From CAZVFX01 sp964626565 (GTDB lineage: Bacteria; Myxococcota_A; UBA9042; CAIXZC01), in contig CAZVFX010000148.1 of NCBI GenBank assembly GCA_964626565.1, positions 1 through 15,548 of the forward strand: a DNA stretch of 15,548 bases. Direction: 5' to 3'. Shown piece after piece: positions 1 to 8,600 of the stretch; position 1 is the first letter of the stretch, and every line of letters starts with the position of its first letter. The notes beneath the pieces were generated by a model. That model worked only from the letters and a program-made list of their open reading frames with translations. It ran no database searches and had not been told where the DNA came from. The position numbers and the translations under genes were made by a program.

Positions 1-57
1 ACTAGACCTATTGGACCCATAAACCGCGCTCTGTTTGAGCGTATGGAGGCGACATGA
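1..57 (+). CDS. 3' end of an upstream coding region (partial, unknown product)
   Basis: Frame 1 is open from the left edge and ends with TGA at 55-57, reading TRPIGPINRALFERMEAT. The other two forward frames are closed by stops at 3-5 and 20-22. The TGA overlaps the ATG at 54 of the next gene as ATGA, the usual arrangement of translationally coupled genes. Only 18 codons are visible, so no family can be named and an accidental open frame cannot be excluded. Confidence 0.4.
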   Translation, partial: TRPIGPINRALFERMEAT

Positions 58-1631
58 AATGGTTGCCGTTGTTGGTGCTAGGTTGCCTGGTTTCGGCTTG
101 CGGCTCGGACCCCGTCGACCCGAGCACGAAATACGTCCCGGAGGACGTGGTCTTCTACGACGTCGTCGAGGCGGGCGCCACCGCGGACATTGCAGCCGCG
201 GACAGTGGCGCTCCGGCCGTCGATGTCACCGCGGACGGACTCCCCCGGTCGTGCGAACCGGGAGAGACAACCTGCATCGATGGGAAGAAGGCCACATGCG
301 ACGCGAAGTACGGCTGGCTGCTCGAGGCTTGCCCCGAAGGCATGGCCTGCCAGGACGGCGAATGCGTTTCGGCCCAGTGCGTTCCGCTCACCGCGTCTTG
401 CGCTGAAGGCGGAGTCCAGATATGCGCGCCGGACGGAAACGGCTGGTCCGAGGTAATGCCGTGCCCCGATGGGCAAGCCTGTCAGGAAGGTGTATGCATC
501 GAACCGGAGTGCGAGCCGGGCCAGAAAATCTGTGCCGAGAACAAGGTGCTCATGTGCACCCTGGACGGCATGACCTGGACCGCGACACCGTGCGAAGAAG
601 GGGAAGTCTGTATCGAGGGTCAATGCATCGAGTGTATCAAAGATGACGAATGCTCCGACGGCCTTTCGTGTATCAATGGTGAGTGCTCCGTCGCTCCCCT
701 GCTGATACTTACGACCTCTTTGCCCGACGGCAAGGAAGGACAAGCGTACGAGACGATGCTGCTGGCCGAAGGCGGCTCCCCGCCCTTGTCATGGGACCTC
801 ACGGCAGGAGATCTGCCCCCGGGCGTCTCGTTACATGATGACGGCCTGTTGGACGGCGACCCGCAGGAGTCGGGAGATTACGAGATTACCGTCGAAGTGA
901 GCGACTCCGAGGGAGACAGCGACCAGAGGGACTATGCTTTCTCCATCTTCTCTTCCGGCGACGACCTGCTGATCACTACCGGCTCTCCCCTGCCCACCGG
1001 GGAGGAGGGAGAACCTTACGGTGTGCAGTTGGAAGCCACCGGCGGGGTACAGCCCTACTTCTGGGGTATTGCCGAAGGCGCGCTGCCGGCAGGGCTCGAC
1101 CTTTCGTCCTCCGGCTCGGTAGACGGCGTGCCTGCGGACCACGGCGAGTTCCTGTTCTCGGTGAAGGTTTTCGACAACGGCGACCCCGTGAGCCTGGGTC
1201 AAAAGGAGTTCTCCGTCACCATCGAGATCGCACCGCTGGAGATTCTGGGGGACCAGGAGTTCGACCTGTTCATCACCAAGATCATCGTTCTGCCGCTGCT
1301 GGCCGCGATAGAAGGCATCCCCCTGCCCTACTCCACCGAACTCAAGGCCAAAGGCGGCGTCAAACCCTATGTGTGGTCCGAAAACCCGCTGCCGGGATTC
1401 ATCTCCTACCTCATTCCCAACGGCGGCCTGCCTCAGGGGCTGGTTCTAGATCCCGACGGCACACTCCACGGGTCGGTGACCGATCCGAGTCAGGCGGTAA
1501 ACGTCCAGATTCCGTTCACCCAGATCGACCTCACCGGATTCTTCTTCCTGGCCGACGTGGAAGACGACCAGAATCCGCCCGACAGCGACAACGCAATCTA
1601 CCTCATCCCCACCCTTCCGGTTGCTTTCTGA
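54..1631 (+). CDS. Modular surface lipoprotein: Cys-rich repeats plus He_PIG-like Ig domains
   Basis: The 525-residue product starts with a lipoprotein signal, MKWLPLLVLGCLVSACGSD, with lipobox VSAC at about residues 13-16, so it should be acylated and exported. An Asp/Ala/Val-rich linker (about 17-65) follows. Residues about 66-190 hold three repeats of the pattern C-x-G-x3-C...C...W...C-x-(E/D)-G-x2-C-x2-G-x-C, followed by a short extra Cys segment to about 211. From about 215 there are two clear putative-Ig (He_PIG-like) domains (about 215-298 and 303-394), each with the G-x2-Y...GG-x2-P-x3-W...LP-x-G-L pattern, and a longer divergent third one to the C-terminus. Such domains are usually adhesive or structural; no catalytic motif is seen. 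GGAGG at 45-49 supports the ATG at 54. The specific role is unknown. Confidence 0.85.
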   Translation: MKWLPLLVLGCLVSACGSDPVDPSTKYVPEDVVFYDVVEAGATADIAAADSGAPAVDVTADGLPRSCEPGETTCIDGKKATCDAKYGWLLEACPEGMACQDGECVSAQCVPLTASCAEGGVQICAPDGNGWSEVMPCPDGQACQEGVCIEPECEPGQKICAENKVLMCTLDGMTWTATPCEEGEVCIEGQCIECIKDDECSDGLSCINGECSVAPLLILTTSLPDGKEGQAYETMLLAEGGSPPLSWDLTAGDLPPGVSLHDDGLLDGDPQESGDYEITVEVSDSEGDSDQRDYAFSIFSSGDDLLITTGSPLPTGEEGEPYGVQLEATGGVQPYFWGIAEGALPAGLDLSSSGSVDGVPADHGEFLFSVKVFDNGDPVSLGQKEFSVTIEIAPLEILGDQEFDLFITKIIVLPLLAAIEGIPLPYSTELKAKGGVKPYVWSENPLPGFISYLIPNGGLPQGLVLDPDGTLHGSVTDPSQAVNVQIPFTQIDLTGFFFLADVEDDQNPPDSDNAIYLIPTLPVAF

Positions 1632-1644
1632 TTCAAGATTCCTT

Positions 1645-1674
1645 TTGACCATACCGTAACAAACTAATTATAAT
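1645..1674 (+). promoter_or_regulatory. Sigma70-like promoter for the beta-propeller lipoprotein gene
   Basis: TTGACC (1645-1650) and a perfect TATAAT (1669-1674) are separated by 18 bases, in an AT-rich patch that stands out from the GC-rich surroundings. The predicted transcription start is near 1681, giving a leader of about 48 bases before the ATG at 1730. This suggests the second lipoprotein gene is transcribed independently of the first. Confidence 0.7.
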
Positions 1675-1688
1675 ACTCGCGGAGTGAA

Positions 1689-1719
1689 GTACTGAGGGGT
1701 AAAAAGTAGTGAGGGGTAA
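1689..1719 (+). repeat. Duplicated 14-base leader element containing a Shine-Dalgarno-like core
   Basis: GTACTGAGGGGTAA (1689-1702) and GTAGTGAGGGGTAA (1706-1719) differ at one base and start 17 bases apart. Both contain GAGGGG. The second copy and the following AGAGGG lie just upstream of the ATG at 1730. They may be a duplicated ribosome-binding or standby site, or an operator; the sequence does not decide between these. Confidence 0.6.
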
Positions 1720-1729
1720 GAGGGTGTCC

Positions 1730-3835
1730 ATGAAGAAGGCAATGATCAGTTTGACGGTATGGGTGGTGTGGGGGGGGCTTTTCTTCCTGGCCGGATGCAG
1801 TTCGGGCGCAGAAACAAGTTCCAATCCCGGGAACGATACCGGCCTCGTAATGCCGGGCCAGGACACCGGAACGAGGAGCAGCGTCGACGACGCGGACGAG
1901 CCGGACACGGCGGAACCGCCGGAAGACGAGGATATCTGGGTGGAGCCCGGACCTGACAGCGACGCCACTATCGAGCCGGACGCCGAACCTGCCGGGGACG
2001 CGGGCATCACCGATTCCACCGAGGAAGAAGAATTGCCTCCGCCGCCGAAAGAGTGCATCGACCTCGATGGCGACGGCTACGGAGACGACTGCTACCTGGG
2101 CAACGACTGCGACGACTCCAACCCGAACTTCACCATCTATTGCCCCCCTTGCGAGACCCAGACCATCGAGGGCTGCAAATGCCTGCAGGAAGGGATCACC
2201 GAGATGTGCTACGAGTCGGACCCGGGCAGCGTCGGCATCGGCGTTTGTCAGTTGGGACAGCGTAACTGCCAGCTCGGCTACTGGACGGCCTGCATCGGCC
2301 AGATTACGCCCATTCCCGAGATTTGCGACGACCTGGACAACGACTGCGACGGACAGGTGGACGAAGGTGTCCTGTCCCCCTGCGGCGATTGCGACCCGTT
2401 CTGCGACACCCTCGAGGTCGGACCGGAAGGCGCGGAGCCGTTCGAGCCCACCGAAGACAACTCCGGCGGCATCGGCACCAACCTGGACGGCCACCTGATT
2501 CTCGACTCTTCGCAGATCAACCTCGGCTTCATCTGGGTGGCCAACTCCGGGGAAGGCACCGTGTCCAAGCTCGACACTGAAACGGGCGAAGAGCTGGGCA
2601 GGTACAACACCTGCGGCAGCCCTTCGAGAACCGCGGTGGACCTCATGGGCAACGTCTACGTGGGATGCCGCTCCGGTGGCGGAGTGGCCAAGATCGCCAT
2701 CGACGAAGCGATCTGCATCGACAAGAACGGTAACGGCGTCATCGACACTTCCGACGGCTCCTGGACCATGCCGTCGGGCCAGGACGAGTGCGTGCTGTAC
2801 ATCGTCTATCCCGGCGGCAGCTGCGCCCGGGCCCTGGGCGTCGACTCCGACAACCACGCCTGGGTGGGAATGTGGAACGCCAAGACGCTGAAGCGGCTTG
2901 AGCCGGACACCGGTGCGGTGGTTGCTTCGGTGAACATCCCAGCCAACCCGTACGGCCTGGTGATCGACGGCAACGGCGTCATCTGGGTATCGGGCCGCGG
3001 CGGCGACAAACTGGTACGGGTGGACCCGAAAGTGGAACCGATACAGGTGTCCAGTTGGGGCGTACCCGGCGGCAATCTATACGGCATCAACGTCGACGCC
3101 AACGGCAACGTCTGGATGGGCCAGTATTCCAACGGCAGTGTGGCCAAGTTCACCACCGCCAACCAGAGTTTCACCAACATCTCGGTGGGCGGTTGCCCCC
3201 GGGGAATGGCCGGCTCGGTGGACGGCTTCATGTACACTGGCCTGGGCTGCGGCGGTAATCACTCAGTGGTGAAGATCGACGTCAATACCCATGCGGTCAG
3301 CTCCCTCGATACCAACGGCCCCAACGGTGGTGGAGTGCAACCCATCGGCGTGGCCCTGGACTCCGAGGGCTTCGTGTGGGCAGTGAACTACCAGACCAGT
3401 AACGCGAGCAAAATCGACCCGGTAACGGGCCAGGTCAACGGCCCCTACCCCGTCGGAGCCAACCCGTACACATACTCCGACATGACCGGCTATGCCTTGC
3501 ACAACTTCACCGCTCCCCAGGGTCACTACACCACCGACTTCGGCGGCTGGGAGGAGATTCGAGTCAAGTGGGAAGCGCTGTATGTGGACGCGGACATGCC
3601 GGAGAACTCCCACCTGAAACTTGAGGTGAGGACCGCGGAAACGTACGAGGAGTTGGAGGAAGTGCCGTGGCAGGGGTTGTTCGGCCCCTATCCCCCGGAG
3701 CTGTTCCCGCTGGATCTCGCCGCCCTTCCCAACATGGAAGGCAAAATCCTCCAGGTGAAGGTATGGCTGTTTTCCGCGGACAAACTTTCGACCCCGGTAG
3801 TAAAGGCGATCAAAGCCAAATTCGCGTCCGAATAG
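1730..3835 (+). CDS. Lipoprotein with MopE-type metal-binding motif and NHL/Vgb-like beta-propeller
   Basis: The start chosen is ATG 1730, giving 701 residues. A GTG at 1709 is in frame but lies inside the ribosome-binding region and would add seven charged residues before the signal peptide. The signal ends in a lipobox, FLAGC, so the protein should be lipid-anchored. An acidic Asp/Glu/Pro linker follows to about residue 105. Residues about 109-213 hold paired Asp-rich motifs, DLDGDGYGDDC and EICDDLDNDCDGQVDEG, typical of the MopE-type putative metal-binding region. About 265-580 contains repeated blades with patterns such as IWVANSGEGTVSKLD, VIWVSGRGGDKLVRVDP and NVWMGQYSNGSVAKF, resembling NHL or virginiamycin B lyase-like propellers. 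Residues about 585-701 form a separate C-terminal domain without a recognised family. Role at the surface is probably binding; enzymatic activity is not shown. Confidence 0.85.
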   Translation: MKKAMISLTVWVVWGGLFFLAGCSSGAETSSNPGNDTGLVMPGQDTGTRSSVDDADEPDTAEPPEDEDIWVEPGPDSDATIEPDAEPAGDAGITDSTEEEELPPPPKECIDLDGDGYGDDCYLGNDCDDSNPNFTIYCPPCETQTIEGCKCLQEGITEMCYESDPGSVGIGVCQLGQRNCQLGYWTACIGQITPIPEICDDLDNDCDGQVDEGVLSPCGDCDPFCDTLEVGPEGAEPFEPTEDNSGGIGTNLDGHLILDSSQINLGFIWVANSGEGTVSKLDTETGEELGRYNTCGSPSRTAVDLMGNVYVGCRSGGGVAKIAIDEAICIDKNGNGVIDTSDGSWTMPSGQDECVLYIVYPGGSCARALGVDSDNHAWVGMWNAKTLKRLEPDTGAVVASVNIPANPYGLVIDGNGVIWVSGRGGDKLVRVDPKVEPIQVSSWGVPGGNLYGINVDANGNVWMGQYSNGSVAKFTTANQSFTNISVGGCPRGMAGSVDGFMYTGLGCGGNHSVVKIDVNTHAVSSLDTNGPNGGGVQPIGVALDSEGFVWAVNYQTSNASKIDPVTGQVNGPYPVGANPYTYSDMTGYALHNFTAPQGHYTTDFGGWEEIRVKWEALYVDADMPENSHLKLEVRTAETYEELEEVPWQGLFGPYPPELFPLDLAALPNMEGKILQVKVWLFSADKLSTPVVKAIKAKFASE

Positions 3836-3919
3836 ACCGGGCAGATCTGCACACCGCCACTGTAACATAGTGCCAGGTTGTCACAGATCAGGCTGTAGGC
3901 GGCGGGCGGTCGACCGTGC

Positions 3920-3960
3920 ATTGAGAATTGCTAATTGAAAATTGCTAATTGAAAATTGCC
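3920..3960. repeat. Short AT-rich tandem repeat, about three 14-base units
   Basis: Units are ATTGAGAATTGCTA (3920-3933), ATTGAAAATTGCTA (3934-3947) and ATTGAAAATTGCC (3948-3960). They sit between two convergent genes and end two bases before the permease stop codon. The composition contrasts sharply with the GC-rich flanks. Function is unknown; the rest of the 3836-3961 gap shows no convincing hairpin followed by a T-run. Confidence 0.85.
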
Positions 3961-3961
3961 T

Positions 3962-4768
3962 CTAATACGTCCTTATTCCGCCGTGACGGGAGAAGGCTAC
4001 TGCCCAGCGCACTGCGAGCAAGGCGAGGAACGAAAAGGCTACGGCAAAGACGGCCAGAATCCACAACTCCGTGGCGACGTCGGCGAGGCCTTCGCCGGAG
4101 AGAACAATCCGCCTGGTGGCTTCGATGGAATGAGTGATGGGGAGAAGCTGCGAGAGCCACTGCAGGGACTCGGGCAGGGCCGCAACCGGATAGACGGTGC
4201 CGCCCAGCAGAAATGACACCGCGCCGAAGAACGCGGCCACCGGGTCGCCTCGCTTCAGCACGAGAGTCATGGACGCGGACACCAGGCCCAGCGCACCAAA
4301 AGTCACCAGGGTGAGCAACAGCACCGGCACGGTCAGCACGAGCTGCCACGCTCCGAAGCCCGCGCCCAAGAGCAACGCACCCGCGAAAAACAGGGCGATC
4401 CGCACCGCGGAAAACAGCAGGGGGTAAACACCGGAACAAACCACCAGCCGGCGCATCCCCGTGGGCGTCGCCATCATCGCTTCCAACGTCCCCACCACCT
4501 GGTCGTAGCGGATCTTCATGGAGAAGCTGTTGAGGCAAGACCACATCGCCTCGGCAAAAGCATAACCGATCACCGCGAAGGCAAAGTAGTCCGCACCGTA
4601 TGCGGCAACTCCGGCCGGCGGGTTGCCGGCGAGCATGCGGGAGAGGAAGTAGAGCACCGCAATGGAGAAGACGAGGGAACCCACCTGCCACAGGAAGTTG
4701 AGACGGTAGCTCAGCTCCTGCCGCAGGTCCCGTTTGAGAAACGAATAGGCCAGCCGGAGTATGGTCAT
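3962..4768 (-). CDS. ABC-2 type exporter permease
   Basis: The 268-residue integral membrane protein starts MTILRLAYSFLKRDLRQE. The ATG at 4768-4766 overlaps the TGA of the upstream ATPase gene as ATGA. Upstream in-frame codons were rejected because they lie inside the ATPase gene and give an Arg/Gly-rich nonsense leader. About six hydrophobic segments are visible, near residues 24-45, 60-85, 105-130, 138-168, 180-200 and 230-255. The conserved-looking IRYDQVVGTLEAMMATPT and LPITHSIEATRRIVLSGE segments fit ABC-2 membrane proteins. It should form the channel of an exporter with the ATPase encoded next to it. Substrate is unknown; lipid, polysaccharide or small-molecule export are all possible for this family. 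Confidence 0.88.
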   Translation of the reverse strand: MTILRLAYSFLKRDLRQELSYRLNFLWQVGSLVFSIAVLYFLSRMLAGNPPAGVAAYGADYFAFAVIGYAFAEAMWSCLNSFSMKIRYDQVVGTLEAMMATPTGMRRLVVCSGVYPLLFSAVRIALFFAGALLLGAGFGAWQLVLTVPVLLLTLVTFGALGLVSASMTLVLKRGDPVAAFFGAVSFLLGGTVYPVAALPESLQWLSQLLPITHSIEATRRIVLSGEGLADVATELWILAVFAVAFSFLALLAVRWAVAFSRHGGIRTY

Positions 4769-5466
4769 GCCACCTCCTCGGCCGACACCCGCCCGTGCTC
4801 CATCACGATAATACGGTCCGCGGCCGCGTCCAACTCCCTGCGGTCGTGGCCCACCAGGACAACACACCTGCCGTCCTCTTTGAGACGGTTCACCTCTTCG
4901 AACAGGGCCGCGGAGTAGTGGTCGTCCACGTCCCGGGTGGGCTCGTCCAGCAGCCAGGCGTCGGCATCCCCCAGCATCGCCCTGGCCAGCGCCATTCGCT
5001 GCATGAGGCCAGACGAGAGGGTGAAGAACTTGTCGTCCATACGGTCCTGAAGCCCCATCTTCTCCACGGCTGCACCTATGCGCCGTTCACGCAACTGCCC
5101 ATCGAGACCGTGGAGGCTGGAGAAAAACTCCAGATTCTGGCGGCAAGTGAGGCGCCAGTAGAAGCTGCGGGATTCGGCAATGGCAATGGCGACCCGCGAC
5201 CGCACCCCGCTCCCGAGGCCGCCGATGTCATTTCCATCCAGCAGCACCCGGCCTGCGGAAGGGACCAGCAGCCCGGCGAGCACCTTCAAGAGCGTAGTCT
5301 TCCCGGCCCCGTTGTCCCCGGTGATTCCCACCACCTCGCCCCGGCTGAACTCCAGGGACAGACCTTGCAGAGCGGTTACAGTCTTTGGCGTGAAAAAACC
5401 GAAAAAGCCGGGCCAATGGGTAAACTGTTTTGAAATGTCCACAGCCTGAAGAATCGGCTTGCTCAT
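4765..5466 (-). CDS. ABC transporter ATP-binding protein (exporter type)
   Basis: The 233-residue product starts MSKPILQAVDISKQFTHWPG at ATG 5466, preceded by a GGCGGAA ribosome-binding sequence; an in-frame codon at 5520 would add 18 unlikely residues. Walker A is GDNGAGKT at residues 50-57, the signature is LSSGLMQR at 150-157, Walker B is WLLDEP at 171-176 and the switch His is H207 (VGHD). The usual Q-loop glutamine is not evident; AESRSFYWRLT (97-107) occupies that place, a feature seen in some ABC-2 exporter ATPases. It hydrolyses ATP to drive the adjacent permease, with which it overlaps by four bases. The pair is transcribed opposite to both flanking surface-protein genes. Confidence 0.92.
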   Translation of the reverse strand: MSKPILQAVDISKQFTHWPGFFGFFTPKTVTALQGLSLEFSRGEVVGITGDNGAGKTTLLKVLAGLLVPSAGRVLLDGNDIGGLGSGVRSRVAIAIAESRSFYWRLTCRQNLEFFSSLHGLDGQLRERRIGAAVEKMGLQDRMDDKFFTLSSGLMQRMALARAMLGDADAWLLDEPTRDVDDHYSAALFEEVNRLKEDGRCVVLVGHDRRELDAAADRIIVMEHGRVSAEEVA

Positions 5467-5490
5467 TGTTCCGCCCCGGCAACGACCAGC

Positions 5491-5520
5491 AGCATAGCTG
5501 ATACCCGCCTCAAAGTACAA
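5491..5520 (-). promoter_or_regulatory. Possible weak promoter for the ABC exporter genes
   Basis: On the minus strand TTGTAC (5520-5515) and TATGCT (5496-5491) are 18 bases apart, with the ATPase start about 25 bases downstream. The -35 match is poor, so this is only a candidate. Confidence 0.3.
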
Positions 5521-5547
5521 ACGGATTGTATGATCAGACGGTCATGC

Positions 5548-5577
5548 TTGCATTCGCGCGCTGCGCCCACGTACAAT
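5548..5577 (+). promoter_or_regulatory. Sigma70-like promoter for the giant Cys-module gene
   Basis: TTGCAT (5548-5553) and TACAAT (5572-5577) are 18 bases apart. The predicted start near 5584 would give a leader of about 37 bases ending in the GGTGGAGG ribosome-binding site at 5607-5614. The 154-base gap 5467-5620 is the divergent control region between this gene and the ABC exporter. Confidence 0.55.
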
Positions 5578-5620
5578 GCTCATGTTGTGCGGCGGAAAGT
5601 GCGTTTGGTGGAGGTCTTAC

Positions 5621-8600
5621 ATGAGAAAACTCTTTCTCCTCGTCGGTGCAGTGCCTCTGTTACTGTGGAGTTTCGAAGCCTCGGCAGCGGACTGCTGCGA
5701 GCCCAGCAATTCGCCGGGCTGCGACGACTGGGGCATTGAAAGTTGCGTGTGCAACCAGGACCCCTACTGCTGCAACACCGCGTGGGATGGGATGTGCGTC
5801 GACGAGGTCGAACAGTTCGGCTGCGGCGACTGCAGCTCCGGACCACCGCCGGGGCAGGGTGACTGCTGTGAAGCCCAGAACGGGCCGGGATGCGGCAATT
5901 CAAGCATTCAAAATTGCGTCTGCGCCCAGGACGACTACTGCTGCGCAACCAAGTGGGACAACATGTGCGCCGACGAGGTTGAGGAGTTCGGGTGCGGCGA
6001 TTGCGGCGGCGGCGGGGATGTCTGCCCCGGGTACTGGGGCAATAGCGCCTGCTGCATGGTGGATGACCCCTGCGACTGGGAAGACGACGGCATCTGCGAT
6101 TGCGACGGCGCGTGCAGTTGGAACGATGCCGACTGCGGCGGTGCGGGCGGCTGTGGCGACGGGAACTGTGACGATGGCGAAGATTGCGGTTCCTGCCCCC
6201 AGGATTGCGGCCAGTGTAGCGGCGGTGACTGCTGCCAACCACAGAACGGTCCGGGGTGCGGAGATGCATCGATACAGAACTGCGTCTGCGCACAGGATGA
6301 CTTCTGCTGCAACAACACGTGGGACGACATCTGCGTGAACGAAGTGGAAGAGTTTGGATGCGGGAATTGCGGTGGCGGCGGCGGGTGCGGCAACGGTGCT
6401 TGTGAAGATGGCGAGGACTGCGGATCGTGTCCCGAGGACTGCGGCCAATGCGGCGGCGGGGACTGTTGCGAGCCGCAGGACGGACCGGGGTGCGGAAATG
6501 CCGGCATTCAGGCATGCGTGTGTGCAGATGATGCTTACTGCTGCAATACGCAGTGGGACAACATGTGCGTGAGTGAGGTGGAGGATTTCGGCTGCGGCGA
6601 GTGCGGTGGCGGAGGAGACGTCTGCCCCGGTTACAACGGCAGCAGTGTGTGCTGCATGGTTGACGACCCGTGCGACTGGGAAGACGACGGCATTTGCGAT
6701 TGTGACGGAACGTGTAGCTGGAACGAGGCGGATTGCGGTGGCGGCGGTGGCTGCGGCGACGGCAACTGCGGGGACGAAGAGCACTGTGGCAACTGCCCCC
6801 AGGACTGCGGCCAGTGCGGCGGCGGTGATTGCTGCGAGCCCCAGGATGAGCCCGGTTGCGATGACGCGGCTGTGCAGGACTGCGTGTGCGCCGATGATGC
6901 TTACTGCTGCAACACCGAATGGGACAATATCTGCGCCAATGAGGTGGAGGAGTTTGGCTGCGGCGTGTGCGAGGGCGGGGGTGAGAAATGCCCCGGCTAC
7001 GGTGGCTGGAGCGAATGTTGCGAGACCGACGACCCGTGCGGCTGGGCCGCGGACGGCATCTGCGACTGTGACGGCACCTGCTCCTGGGACGGTCCCGACT
7101 GCGGGGGAGAAGGAGGGTGCGGAGACGGCAACTGTGCCGACGGTGAAGATTGCAATTCGTGCCCGGAAGACTGCGGCTGGTGTCCCGGCGGAGGGGACTG
7201 CTGCGAAAACAACGGCACCCCGGGTTGCGATAACCAGAATGTCCAGGATTGCGTGTGCGTAGAAGATGCCTACTGCTGCGACACGGCCTGGGACTCTATC
7301 TGTGCGGGCGAGGTGGAATCCCTGGATTGCGGTTCGTGCGAAGGCGGACCGTCATGCGGCGACGGCCAGTGCCAGGCCGGCGAAAGCTGCGAATCGTGCC
7401 CCGAGGACTGCGGCGCCTGCCCGGGCCAGGGTGACTGCTGCGAAGTGCAGGACGGACCCGGCTGCGACGACCCCACCATCCAGGCCTGCGTGTGCGCCGA
7501 CGACTCTTTCTGTTGCGAGTTCACGTGGGATTCCATTTGCGTGGCTGAGGTGGAGGAGTTCGGCTGCGGCGACTGCAGCGGTGGCGGCGGCGGGTGTGGC
7601 GACGGCGCCTGCGGCGCTGATGAAGACTGCCTCATCTGCCCCGAAGATTGCGGGCAGTGCGGTGGTGTGAGCTGCTGCGAGCCCCACGATTCACCGGGCT
7701 GCGAAGACCCGGGCGTGCAACAGTGCGTCTGCGCCGAGGACGTGTTCTGCTGCGATGTGGAATGGGATGGAATCTGCGTCAATGAGGTGAATTCCCTGGG
7801 CTGTGGTAACTGCGAAGGCGGTGCGACCTGCGGAGACGGCGACTGCGTCGGCGGAGAGACTTGCACCAACTGCCCCGAAGATTGCGGCGAGTGCCCCGAG
7901 GTGGGGCCGTGCTGCGAGCCCCACGACTCTCCCGGCTGTGACGATCCCAACGTCCAGTCTTGCGTTTGCGAACTGGACGCGTTCTGCTGCGAAACCGCAT
8001 GGGACGATATTTGTGTGGGCGAAGTTGAAGGCGAAGGATGCGGCTCGTGCGAGGGATGCGTCCCTGACTGTGCGGGCAAGGAGTGCGGCGGCGACGGCTG
8101 CACCGGGACTTGCGGCCAGTGCGGGCCGAACGAGAGTTGCCAGAACGGCAAGTGCATCGGCGGTTGCCAGCCCCAGTGTGCGGGCAAGGAGTGCGGCAAC
8201 GACGGCTGCGGCGGCTCCTGCGGCGACTGTGCGCCGGGCAAGGACTGCCAGGGTGGCAAATGCATGGGCTGCCAGCCCCAATGTGCGGGCAAGCAGTGCG
8301 GTGCGGACGGCTGCGGCGGCTCCTGCGGTGAGTGCGCACCCGGTTCATTCTGCGCCAACGGGCACTGCAGCAAGGAGTGCAAGCCCGACTGCGCGGGCCA
8401 GCAGTGCGGCGACGACGGCTGCGGAGGTTCCTGCGGCAACTGCCCACCTAACTTCTTCTGCACTCCTGACGGACACTGCGACGAGAAGTGCATCCCCAGT
8501 TGTGCGGGCAAACAGTGCGGCTCCGACGGTTGCGGCGGCTCGTGTGGAAGCTGCCCCTTCGGTTACGAATGTAATGCGCAGGGGCACTGTACCGCCGATT

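Noticed and set aside
1664..2857. A 397-codon minus-strand open frame opposite the propeller lipoprotein
   Set aside because: Its Val/Arg/Asp-rich composition is typical of a reverse-strand shadow of a GC-rich gene, and the sense frame has lipobox, metal motifs and propeller blades.
3945..4691. A 248-codon minus-strand frame over the permease gene
   Set aside because: It is Arg/Cys/His-rich without membrane segments; the other frame encodes a clear six-helix permease overlapping the ATPase gene.
7270..8511. A 413-codon open frame on the minus strand inside the giant gene, Pro/Ser/Gln/His-rich
   Set aside because: It is the mirror of the repetitive TGC/GGC-rich coding strand; the sense frame has a signal peptide, ribosome-binding site and coherent Cys modules. 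Similar antisense frames at 5580-6784 were dropped for the same reason.
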